A stretch of DNA of 64,000 nt from CAVSRC01 sp963798195 (GTDB lineage: Bacteria > Pseudomonadota > Alphaproteobacteria > Rhizobiales > Kaistiaceae): contig CAWCSF010000001.1 of NCBI GenBank assembly GCA_963798195.1, positions 202,262-266,261 of the forward strand. Reading direction: 5' to 3'. Positions 56,079 through 64,000 of the stretch are shown in pieces. A model generated the notes under the pieces. The model was not told the DNA's origin and did no database searches. It was given only the letters and a program-made list of their open reading frames with translations. Made by a program: the position numbers and the translations under genes. Each line of letters opens with the position of its first letter. Positions within the stretch are counted from its first letter, which is position 1.

Positions 56079-56522
56079 CTACTGGTTGATCTCGGGCTCG
56101 ACGAGTTTTGCCAGCTTTCGGAGGCTCTCCTGCCAGCCGAGGTAGCACGCCTCGGGTGGGATGACGTCGGGAATGCCTTCCTGTTCGACGGACATCTCCG
56201 TGCCGACCGAGACCGCCTTCAGCGTCACCGTGACCTTCATCTCTCCGGGTAGGTTCGGGTCGTCGAACCGGTCGGTATAGACAAGCCGCTTGCCTGGCAC
56301 GACCTCAAGGTATTCGCCTCCAAAGGAATGGCTGTTGCCTGTTGTGAAGTTGCGGAAGGACATCTTGTGCCGACCGCCCGTGCGGGCGTCCAGTTCGTGA
56401 ACCATGCAGGTGAAGCCGAAAGGCGGAAGCCAGCTCGCCACTGCATCGGGTTCGACAAACGCCCGATAGACCTTCTCGGGCTTGGCGGCGAGTACGCGGT
56501 GGAGGCGGACGGTGTTGGGCAT
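56079..56522 (-). CDS. SRPBCC/AHSA1-family protein
   Basis: 147 aa with the Bet v 1-like helix-grip fold found in the Activator of Hsp90 ATPase homologue 1-like family. VYRAFVEPDAVASWLPPFGFTC and EVVPGKRLVYTDRFDDPN are characteristic, and EACYLGWQESLRKLAKLVEPE forms the C-terminal helix. GGAAAGGA precedes the ATG. These proteins bind hydrophobic ligands; the ligand here is unknown. Confidence 0.88.
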   Translation of the reverse strand: MPNTVRLHRVLAAKPEKVYRAFVEPDAVASWLPPFGFTCMVHELDARTGGRHKMSFRNFTTGNSHSFGGEYLEVVPGKRLVYTDRFDDPNLPGEMKVTVTLKAVSVGTEMSVEQEGIPDVIPPEACYLGWQESLRKLAKLVEPEINQ

Positions 56523-56656
56523 AATGCATCCTTTCCTTGCTCATCCATGATGACGACGTCTGGCCGGGAGCCATTTCGACATCATGCGGGAGATTTTCCA
56601 TTTCGATCGCCTGGCGCTGTTCTGCACCAGGCCAACCTCTCCCGATTTCCCGTCAC

Positions 56657-56890
56657 TAGAAAGGCCGCCGACCGCAGCAGCAGATTGCGCACGTTTGAGA
56701 CATGCCAGCGTCCGCCGCGGGCAGTCCGAACTCCGCGGTCGTTAAGGGCTCCGGCCGGGCCGCGCAGGTCGGTCACTCCACTTGTGTACGCTGCGCGTTG
56801 ACGATCGGCTGGACGTTCGCGCGAACGCATCTGCCTCCGGCGAGAGCGCCCGGTGTCCTGGCGCAGCACGGGCCGCGCGAGAGCGTCCCA
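56657..56890 (-). pseudogene. Serine recombinase fragment (C-terminal part)
   Basis: On the minus strand the sequence encodes GVTDLRGPAGALNDRGVRTA and ends in WHVSNVRNLLLRSAAFL, nearly identical to the C-terminus of the recombinase at 47644. A weaker GHRALSPEADAFA precedes it in a different frame. It is oriented opposite to the other two copies. Confidence 0.75.
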
Positions 56891-57002
56891 CCGCCGGCAC
56901 ACGGCGACACCCGCCTGCCCTTCACATGTTCGGCAATGCGTCGCCCTTGTGGGTGGCCGGCAAGCCCGGCCACCACGCACGCGGGCTTCGTAGGCGGAGC
57001 GC

Positions 57003-57167
57003 CTAGAGGCGGCCCATCAGAAGCAGCACGACGACGATGATCAGGATGACACCGATGACGCCGACGCCGCCGTGGCCGAAGCCATAGCCGTAGCCGCCGA
57101 AGCGACCGCTGAAGCCACCGACCAGGAAGATGATCAGGATGATGATGAGGATGAGTCCGAGGGACAT
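57003..57167 (-). CDS. DUF3309 family small membrane protein
   Basis: 54 aa: a first hydrophobic helix (LGLILIIILIIFLVGGF), a glycine/tyrosine-rich turn (SGRFGGYGYGFGHGG) and a second helix (VIGVILIIVVVLLLMGRL), the standard DUF3309 architecture. GGAGTGA precedes the ATG at 57167. The function is unknown; such genes are common and often duplicated in alphaproteobacteria. Confidence 0.85.
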   Translation of the reverse strand: MSLGLILIIILIIFLVGGFSGRFGGYGYGFGHGGVGVIGVILIIVVVLLLMGRL

Positions 57168-57352
57168 GTGTCTCACTCCAGTGGTGAGGCCGCGGAGGGC
57201 CATGCGGCACGTCTTGTCCGGGTGCCGGAGCCGGTACGCCAGGTAATGAGGCCCATGCCCGGCTGCCCGGACAGGATCAGTTTCACGCGGATGCGCCGTG
57301 GAGGCTTGCCGGCCGACATCGGGTGACCGGCGCGCGTCTTCTGCTTCAGTGT

Positions 57353-57382
57353 GGCGAAGGCCGCCCGAAAGCGGCCTCCGCC
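57353..57382 (-). terminator. Hairpin downstream of groEL
   Basis: 12-bp stem (11 of 12 paired; arms GGCGGAGGCCGC and GCGGCCTTCGCC on the minus strand) with a 6-nt loop, about 20 bp after the groEL stop. It lacks a clear T-tract. Confidence 0.5.
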
Positions 57383-57400
57383 GGATGCGTTGGCAGGACC

Positions 57401-59044
<1,644 letters not shown>

Positions 59045-59096
59045 GTGTGGATGTCCTTTGTGATCTGAAAATTGGAAGCGCAGGCGCCCGAAGTGG

Positions 59097-59411
59097 TCAG
59101 GCGGCCTTGCGGGTGGCGACCTTGCCTTGCACGACGCCCATGACGTCGGATTCCTTCATGATCAGGAGATCCTCGCCGCCGACCTTCACTTCCGTGCCCG
59201 ACCACTTGCCGAACAGGATGCGATCACCTTCCTTCAGGTCCATTGGAACAAGCTTGCCGGCTTCGTCGCGGGCGCCGGGACCGACGGCGACGACTTCACC
59301 TTCCTGCGGCTTCTCCTGGGCGGTGTCGGGAATGATGATGCCGCCGGCGGACTTCGCTTCGGCGTCAACTCTGCGCACCACGACTCGGTCGTGGAGAGGT
59401 CGGAATTTCAT
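59097..59411 (-). CDS. groES: Co-chaperonin GroES
   Basis: 104 aa lid protein of the GroEL barrel. KFRPLHDRVVVRRVDAEAKS, the mobile loop SAGGIIIPDTAQEKPQEG and GDRILFGKWSGTEVK are as expected. The ATG at 59411 follows AAGGAAACACCG; the upstream extension of the open frame runs through the CIRCE operator and is not coding. Confidence 0.97.
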   Translation of the reverse strand: MKFRPLHDRVVVRRVDAEAKSAGGIIIPDTAQEKPQEGEVVAVGPGARDEAGKLVPMDLKEGDRILFGKWSGTEVKVGGEDLLIMKESDVMGVVQGKVATRKAA

Positions 59412-59468
59412 CGGTGTTTCCTTTTTGAGGGGCGCGGCCCGGGCCGTATGTCCGGCCGGGCGCCGCCG

Positions 59469-59495
59469 TTGGCACTCTACGGAGGCGAGTGCCAA
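59469..59495. promoter_or_regulatory. CIRCE operator (HrcA site) of groESL
   Basis: TTGGCACTC, 9-nt spacer, GAGTGCCAA: a perfect inverted repeat matching the CIRCE consensus TTAGCACTC-N9-GAGTGCTAA with one symmetric change. It is 58 bp upstream of groES. HrcA is expected to repress the operon here and release on heat shock. Confidence 0.93.
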
Positions 59496-59544
59496 TCCGC
59501 CCGGGGTTTATGAATTTCCACCGGCAATGTCAAGGATTTCCGGA

Positions 59545-59635
59545 AATATTATTAGTATCATCTACATACAAGGCGCCAAAATATTGGATGTATCGCGATA
59601 TTTATTTCAGCCTTGTAATAATAATTCCAAATATT
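59545..59635. repeat. AT-rich island with inverted-repeat ends
   Basis: In otherwise GC-rich DNA, a 90-bp AT-rich segment is bounded by AATATT...ACAAGGC (59545-59574) and GCCTTGT...AATATT (59610-59635). It lies between the CIRCE site and the next gene. It could be a promoter/curvature region or a remnant of a small mobile element. Confidence 0.45.
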
Positions 59636-59689
59636 ACATACCATTCGCGGTCGCAAATTCTTGCGTCCGTATATTGAAAGACCTTTCCC

Positions 59690-59809
59690 ATGACCAATAC
59701 CGTTTCGCCGACGCCGCAGACGCCCGCCACCGAAGTCAAACCGGATGCCCCGGCCGTTCCGGCGGACAAGCCCGAGCAGAAGAAAACCGAGACGCCGACC
59801 AAGACGTAG
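59690..59809 (+). CDS. Candidate tiny Pro/Lys-rich protein, 39 aa
   Basis: ATG at 59690 to TAG at 59809, product rich in Pro, Thr and Lys (TPQTPATEVKPDAPAVPADK, then KPEQKKTETPTK). GAAAGACC lies upstream and DUF1488 begins 68 bp downstream. It is too short and low-complexity for a firm call. Confidence 0.35.
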   Translation: MTNTVSPTPQTPATEVKPDAPAVPADKPEQKKTETPTKT

Positions 59810-59877
59810 TCGCACCGGGATTTTCGGGGGGAGCCTCGCACGTCTGCTCCCCTCCACTGCCGCAAGGAGCGTCGACC

Positions 59878-60162
59878 ATGAGCCTCAACTTCCCCAATCC
59901 CAGCCGCAGCTACGATCCCGACCGACGCCGCATTCGCTTCTGGGGTCACGACACCGCGATGGAGGTGCCGTTCTTCCTGGAGGAGAACGCAATCTTCATC
60001 CTCTACCCCAAGACACAGAACACAGAGGCAGGAATCCTGGCTGCTTTCGACGCGGGCCGCGAGCGCATCTTCGCCGTGGCCGCGAAGGTCTATGCCCCCG
60101 GCCAGCACCGCAGCTTCTACAACCTCACCGGCGACCAGTTCTCGCGGGCTGCATCGGCGTGA
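59878..60162 (+). CDS. DUF1488 family protein
   Basis: 94 aa soluble protein. NFPNPSRSYDPDRRRIRFWGHD and the start of the beta part (MEVPFFLEENAIF) are characteristic of DUF1488, as is RERIFAVAAKVY. GGAG precedes the ATG at 59878. The function is unknown. It overlaps the next small gene by 4 bp (GTGA). Confidence 0.8.
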   Translation: MSLNFPNPSRSYDPDRRRIRFWGHDTAMEVPFFLEENAIFILYPKTQNTEAGILAAFDAGRERIFAVAAKVYAPGQHRSFYNLTGDQFSRAASA

Positions 60163-60443
60163 CGATCCGGTCCACCGTCAAGACCGTGCGATTCACGCAG
60201 CCCTTTCGTCTCAGCGGCATAGACGACGTGCAACCGCCCGGCGAATACCACGTGACCACGGACGAAGAGCAGATCGACAGCATGACGCAGGTTGCGTGGC
60301 GCCGTGTCGCCACGACGATCCTGCTCTCACGCGGTGGCACCAGCCAGAGCTATCCCATCAACCCGATCGACCTCGAGGCGAGCCTGATGCGCGACGCCGG
60401 TCTGACCGTTCCACCGCCGGCAGAACGCGAGGCGGTGCGCTGA
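60159..60443 (+). CDS. Small conserved hypothetical protein
   Basis: 94 aa from GTG 60159, overlapping the DUF1488 stop. The product (VKTVRFTQPFRLSGIDDVQP, then PPGEYHVTTDEEQID and AWRRVATTILLSRGG) resembles a common rhizobial small protein of unknown function that begins with a beta-strand and a PPGxYxVxTDEE motif. It is coupled to its upstream neighbour. Confidence 0.65.
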   Translation: MTIRSTVKTVRFTQPFRLSGIDDVQPPGEYHVTTDEEQIDSMTQVAWRRVATTILLSRGGTSQSYPINPIDLEASLMRDAGLTVPPPAEREAVR

Positions 60444-60521
60444 ATTCCGTTTGTACCTCGCCGCGTTCTGGCAACAAACCCCGGCGGGCACGGCTCGCAA
60501 CAAAAAGAAGGAAAAAGCTCC

Positions 60522-60872
60522 ATGAAAACTCCCAAGGAACTCAAGCCGGCAGCCTGGGGCGCCATTGGCGGAGCAGCCGCTCTGGCCATTTTCGGCTTCA
60601 CGATGGGCGGCTGGGTGACGGGCGGCAGTTCCGCGGCGGCGGCGAAAGACGGCGCCGAGACCGCGGTCATTGCGGCCTTGGCCCCGATTTGCGCGCTGCA
60701 ATTCCGCGAGCAGTCCGACGTCGACGCCAAGCTCGCCGAACTCAAAACGATGCGCAGCTACGAGCAGTCAAGCTACGTCGAAAAGGGCGGCTGGGCGACA
60801 ATGCCGGGCAGCAAGGATCCTGTGAAAGGCGTTGCTGCCTCTTGCGCGACCATTTTGACGACCAGCACCTGA
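60522..60872 (+). CDS. Hypothetical protein with N-terminal membrane anchor
   Basis: 116 aa. An N-terminal hydrophobic segment (AWGAIGGAAALAIFGFTMGGWV) is followed by a soluble part with AAAKDGAETAVIAALAPICA and GWATMPGSKDPVKGVAASCA, containing two cysteines. No named domain. AAGGAAAAAG precedes the ATG. Confidence 0.65.
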   Translation: MKTPKELKPAAWGAIGGAAALAIFGFTMGGWVTGGSSAAAAKDGAETAVIAALAPICALQFREQSDVDAKLAELKTMRSYEQSSYVEKGGWATMPGSKDPVKGVAASCATILTTST

Positions 60873-61212
60873 ACCGAACTGCACCGCAGGGATTTTCGAT
60901 CCGCCAATTGCGACGATCGGGGATCGAAGTACCGGAGCCGGCGTTCTTCGCCGGCTCCCAACCGCGTCCATCGACGTTGCCGAACTGGTCGGAGTCGGCG
61001 ACAACGTTCGCGGGGAAGAGGTGGACTCCGTATTCCGCCAATGGGCCATGTTCTGCGCCTGGGCTTCCGGCGGCCGCGAGGGGTGCCAGCAGCAACGCGG
61101 GGATAACCACCGAGGAACGGTGCCCGGCAGGCTTGGATATGGCGACCGCGCCCTGGAGAAATTTCCCATCGAGTGGTCGAGGCAACGGATGATCGTCAGG
61201 GAGACCCTGTAG

Positions 61213-61236
61213 GTCCGCTTTGCGCCAAAAGCGGAC
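61213..61236. repeat. GTCCGCTTT palindrome, interspersed-repeat type
   Basis: GTCCGCTTT-GCGCCA-AAAGCGGAC, a 9-bp stem within the 467-bp gap before the monooxygenase gene. A degenerate relative (GTCCGCAAAGGG...GAAGCGGA) occurs at about 62591-62613 on the far side of that gene. Similar palindromes are dispersed in rhizobial genomes. Confidence 0.55.
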
Positions 61237-61339
61237 ATGGAAGGCTGCGCCGACTGCGATTCGCTACTCCAAAGGCGAGAGGCCTATCACCCGGGAAGCC
61301 ATGAGCTGCTAAAATGGCTCAACGACCGGGGGGATCGAC

Positions 61340-62578
61340 GTGAGCGACGTTCTTGACGTGGTGGTTGTCGGCGCCGGTTGGGCCGGGCTCAGCATCAGCC
61401 ATGGCCTGCGCGCCTCAGGCATTTCGCATGTGGTACTTGAGCGTGGACGAATAGGAGAAACGTGGCGCTCGCAACGCTGGGACTCCTTTCACTTCAACAT
61501 CCCTCGAGTTCTCACGGTGATGCCCGGGGACTGTTACGACGGAAACGATCCAGAAGGCGCGATGACCCGCGACGAGTTCGTTTCCATGCTGGAGGACTTT
61601 ACCTCCCGGCACAACCTGCCCGTCCATGTTGGCGAGTCAGTGATCGACGTAACGCCGGACACCGCGAACGGCTTTGTCGTACGGACATCGGGGCGAAGGT
61701 TGAGTGCTCGGAACGTGGTAGTCGCAAGCGGCAGCCTCAATCGACCGAAACGTCCGGCGGTGTCGCAGCAGATCTCTCCACGTGTCCGTCAAATCGATGC
61801 ATCAAGCTACCGTTCTGCCGCGGGCCTCGAACCGGGGGCGGTGCTTGTAGTGGGAAGCGGCCAGTCGGGTGGCCAGATTGCCAAGGATCTTGCCGACGCC
61901 GGTCGAGAAGTCTTCCTTGCGACAAGCAAGCTCGGCCGTATTCCGTGGCGCTATCGAGGCCGAAATCTGGCCCTCTGGCTCGTTGATGGCGACATGCTGG
62001 AGCAGCGACGCGAGGAATTTGTCCTGCCGTCTGGTGCTGTCCCAGCCCGTGCCTTGCAGGGCGCGCTCGAGACTTTAAGCTTGCAGTCACTGAGCGCTCT
62101 CGGTGTCGTGCTGCTCGGGAGGCTGGAAAGAGGCGAAGGCATGGTGGTGGCCTTCTCCGATGACGTCGCCGAAAACATCCGCTTCGCCGACGAGGCATCG
62201 GCAACCTTACGCCGCAGGATCGACGACTACATCGCGCGAGCGGGCATCAAGGCGCCAGACGCTACAGACGACCCGGCCGAGGTGGTAGCCGCTAAGGTCC
62301 CGTCGCCGCCAATGACCTCGCTCGACCTGAAGGCCAACGGTATCGGCACCATCATCTGGTGCACTGGCTTCGACGGCGATTTCAGTTGGCTCAAGGTCCC
62401 TGGTGCCATCGGCACGGATCAACAGCCGTGCCACGTGAACGGCATAGGTGCAGCGAGCGGGCTCTATTTCCCCGGCCTCGACTTTGCCTCTACCCGTAAG
62501 TCGGGGACGATCCTCGCGGCCACAGAGGAAGCTCGTACGATGGTGACGCATATCCTTGGACGCCTTGACCGCGCATGA
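61340..62578 (+). CDS. Flavin-containing monooxygenase-like NAD(P)/FAD oxidoreductase
   Basis: 412 aa. The FAD motif VVVGAGWAGLSIS (GxGxxG, 9-21) opens the protein, and a second dinucleotide motif, VLVVGSGQSGGQIAKDLADAG, binds NADPH. RIGETWRSQRWDSFHFNIP and the late TIIWCTGFDGDFSWL are typical of class B monooxygenases and YUCCA/CzcO-like oxidoreductases. The substrate is unknown. It starts with GTG. It is bracketed by the GTCCGC repeats and may be a mobile unit (inference). Confidence 0.87.
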   Translation: MSDVLDVVVVGAGWAGLSISHGLRASGISHVVLERGRIGETWRSQRWDSFHFNIPRVLTVMPGDCYDGNDPEGAMTRDEFVSMLEDFTSRHNLPVHVGESVIDVTPDTANGFVVRTSGRRLSARNVVVASGSLNRPKRPAVSQQISPRVRQIDASSYRSAAGLEPGAVLVVGSGQSGGQIAKDLADAGREVFLATSKLGRIPWRYRGRNLALWLVDGDMLEQRREEFVLPSGAVPARALQGALETLSLQSLSALGVVLLGRLERGEGMVVAFSDDVAENIRFADEASATLRRRIDDYIARAGIKAPDATDDPAEVVAAKVPSPPMTSLDLKANGIGTIIWCTGFDGDFSWLKVPGAIGTDQQPCHVNGIGAASGLYFPGLDFASTRKSGTILAATEEARTMVTHILGRLDRA

Positions 62579-63141
62579 GGGCTATCCAATGTCCGCAAAG
62601 GGTCAGAAGCGGAAATGAGCGGCAAATTGCAAAGTCCGCTCTGAGGCCAACTGCGGGAGTCACCGGCCGCAGCTGGCTCCTCCTTGGCTGCCGTACGCGC
62701 CGCCCGAAATCCGCGACCCCCCAGGCATGGCCCGCGCTCACCATCCGCTGCCACGTCGTGCCCTTGGACGAAGCATTGCGCGACAACGGGCATGCCGCGA
62801 GCCCACAGGCCCGCTCGGTCACAGCTTGGAGTTCAGCCAGGATAGCTCGATCTTCACCGGGCCATCCACCAGCGTCCTCGGATCGACGGACGGAGCACGC
62901 GCGACGTCAGCCTCAGGGACTCCGAAACCGGCCATGGCCTCGACCTGACCGCGATGGAAAGCGTCCGGATGATGCGCGCGGCGCGCTATGTCAGTGCTCT
63001 ATCGGTTCGGGAGAACCGGGCCGGCGGAAGGGTCGCGGCACCTGCCGGGGAGTTTCCCGAACTGCGAGGAGACGAACTGACGGCCCCCCCTTGCGGGTCT
63101 TGCAGCGAGGAAGCGCTGGTTTTCGAGTTTCGTTTGGTGCT
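62579..63141. other. Stretch without a confident gene
   Basis: About 560 bp between the monooxygenase and the dehydrogenase. It begins with a degenerate GTCCGC repeat. Pieces such as LRDSETGHGLDLTAMESVRM (near 62920) look coding but are not joined to a start or stop, so a decayed gene is possible. Confidence 0.4.
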
Positions 63142-64000
63142 ATGACGGAGCCCGCTGGATCGCAAGAGGTGCATGCAGTGAGCGCTCGCGGGATCGTTTT
63201 CGTGATCGTGGTCGCCGCCGGTTTCTTCACCTGGGGCGTGGTCACCGGAAGTACATCCTGGATTTCCCTGGACCTCGGTTTACGCCGCGGGCCAGCAGGT
63301 GACCGGCCTTCTGCGCCGGGTTGGGGCATTGCCGCCGAGACAGGGGCAGGTAAAGAACTCCCGGGCTGTTGAATTTCGACCTCACCGTCATCAACGACAA
63401 CAGTCCTCTGCCGGGGGCCGGCGGAGGGATGGCGCTCGCCGACGCAGGCATTCTCATTGCCCGCGATCTGGATGGCAGAGTTGCGTTCTACAGCTTCGAG
63501 CGCGACGACCTGTCGACTTTTCGCGTTCAAGCTTCCCGATACCAACCAAAACAGACTTCCGGACCGCACGCCTTCCGGCAGGAATTTCAATCCCGATACC
63601 GTGCGGTATCAGGACCTGGAGTTATTTGCCGAGAGCGACGGCGAGCATCTTGCGGTCACGCATGACTACTACGACCCGGAGCGCGTTTGTTTCTCGACCC
63701 GCCTTGAAGAGGCGCGATTGCCGGCGGATTGGACCGCTCCCCTTGCGAGGGGTGCCCAGCCGGTGCTCCTCTACTGGAAGGTCCTGATCGATGGTGTGGC
63801 CTTGCTTGCCGTTTGCCGAAACACGGGTTCCGTTCGCCGGCATTCAGTCGGGCGGCCGCATCGTTCGGGCGCCGGATGGTGGGCTGTTCGTTACGACCGG
63901 CGATCTGGAATCCGACGGAATTGACAGCAAGCGGCCTGCGGTCGCGCAGGAGCGGAAGCACTCATGGGCGCGTATTCCATTTCGATCCGCTGACCGGGGT
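63142..64000 (+). pseudogene. Membrane-anchored PQQ-type sugar dehydrogenase-like protein, partial; six frame breaks
   Basis: Starts at ATG 63142 with an N-terminal helix (GIVFVIVVAAGFFTWGVV). Joined across breaks at about 63248, 63268, 63376, 63527, 63807 and 63976, it gives DLTVINDNSPLPGAGGGMA, ARDLDGRVAFYSFERDDL and GIQSGGRIVRAPDGGLFVTT, the last matching the beta-propeller calcium/PQQ region of glucose/sorbosone dehydrogenases, and runs off the window. The four insertions read TTT/C, GTT/C, CTT/G and ATT/C, each pair synonymous, and the other two lack a third base. I suspect an intact gene in the organism. Confidence 0.65.

Noticed and set aside
56079..56252. Continuation of the 55659 frame across the SRPBCC gene
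   Set aside because: Beyond about 56072 it is exactly the antisense of a well-supported SRPBCC protein.

Overview
The window is GC-rich, densely coded DNA from an alphaproteobacterium, most likely of the order Hyphomicrobiales (Rhizobiales). The main evidence is the block irr - fabA - fabB - fabI, an Irr-type Fur regulator carrying the HHH motif, a HWE-family sensor kinase with a stand-alone receiver, groESL behind a CIRCE operator, and several rhizobial families (DUF1488, DUF3309, CHAD, SpoIIAA-like). I cannot name a genus.

Layout. 1-17.2 kb is core chromosome: the end of coaBC, dut, cysK, a MoeB/ThiF E1-like gene, irr/fabABI, a CPBP protease, a nitroreductase-like protein, lepA, otsBA and two SpoIIAA-like paralogues. 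17.5-30.8 kb is a catabolic cluster: a MarR regulator, a ThDP-dependent 2-oxo acid decarboxylase-like enzyme, a TRAP transporter (dctPQM), a branched-chain-type ABC transporter (livK, livH, a livM-livG fusion, livF), an aldehyde dehydrogenase and pobA. Together they suggest uptake of an aromatic 2-oxo acid and its conversion via a benzaldehyde and 4-hydroxybenzoate to protocatechuate. One operator-like palindrome (GTTTG-N4-CAAAC) precedes three of its transcription units. 31-39.6 kb carries cell-envelope, signalling and repair genes (lytic transglycosylase, HWE kinase plus receiver, alginate lyase, MepA, CHAD, MsrA).

tRNA-Ser(GGA) at 39.9 kb opens an accessory region of about 17 kb. It holds a free peptidyl carrier protein, a free adenylating enzyme, a tripartite tricarboxylate transporter (TctA with a TctB-like tail, TctC), an alpha/beta-hydrolase-like protein, a one-module NRPS (C-A-T-TE), three fragments of a serine recombinase and a cyclase-TPR protein. 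The carrier protein, free A protein and NRPS module could form a small two-building-block assembly line; this is the best candidate for an undescribed system. From 57 kb the core returns (groESL), followed by small DUF proteins, a flavin monooxygenase and the start of a membrane-anchored PQQ-type sugar dehydrogenase.

Sequence quality matters here. I count about 30 reading-frame breaks, clustered at 18.6-24.8 kb, with single ones at 47.96 and 50.51 kb and six after 63.2 kb. All can be placed at third codon positions, and in 20 of 23 insertions the two adjacent bases are both synonymous choices for the same codon (for example GT followed by C and G). That looks like a consensus merged from two strains, not gene decay. 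I therefore treat most of the broken genes as probably intact in the organism.
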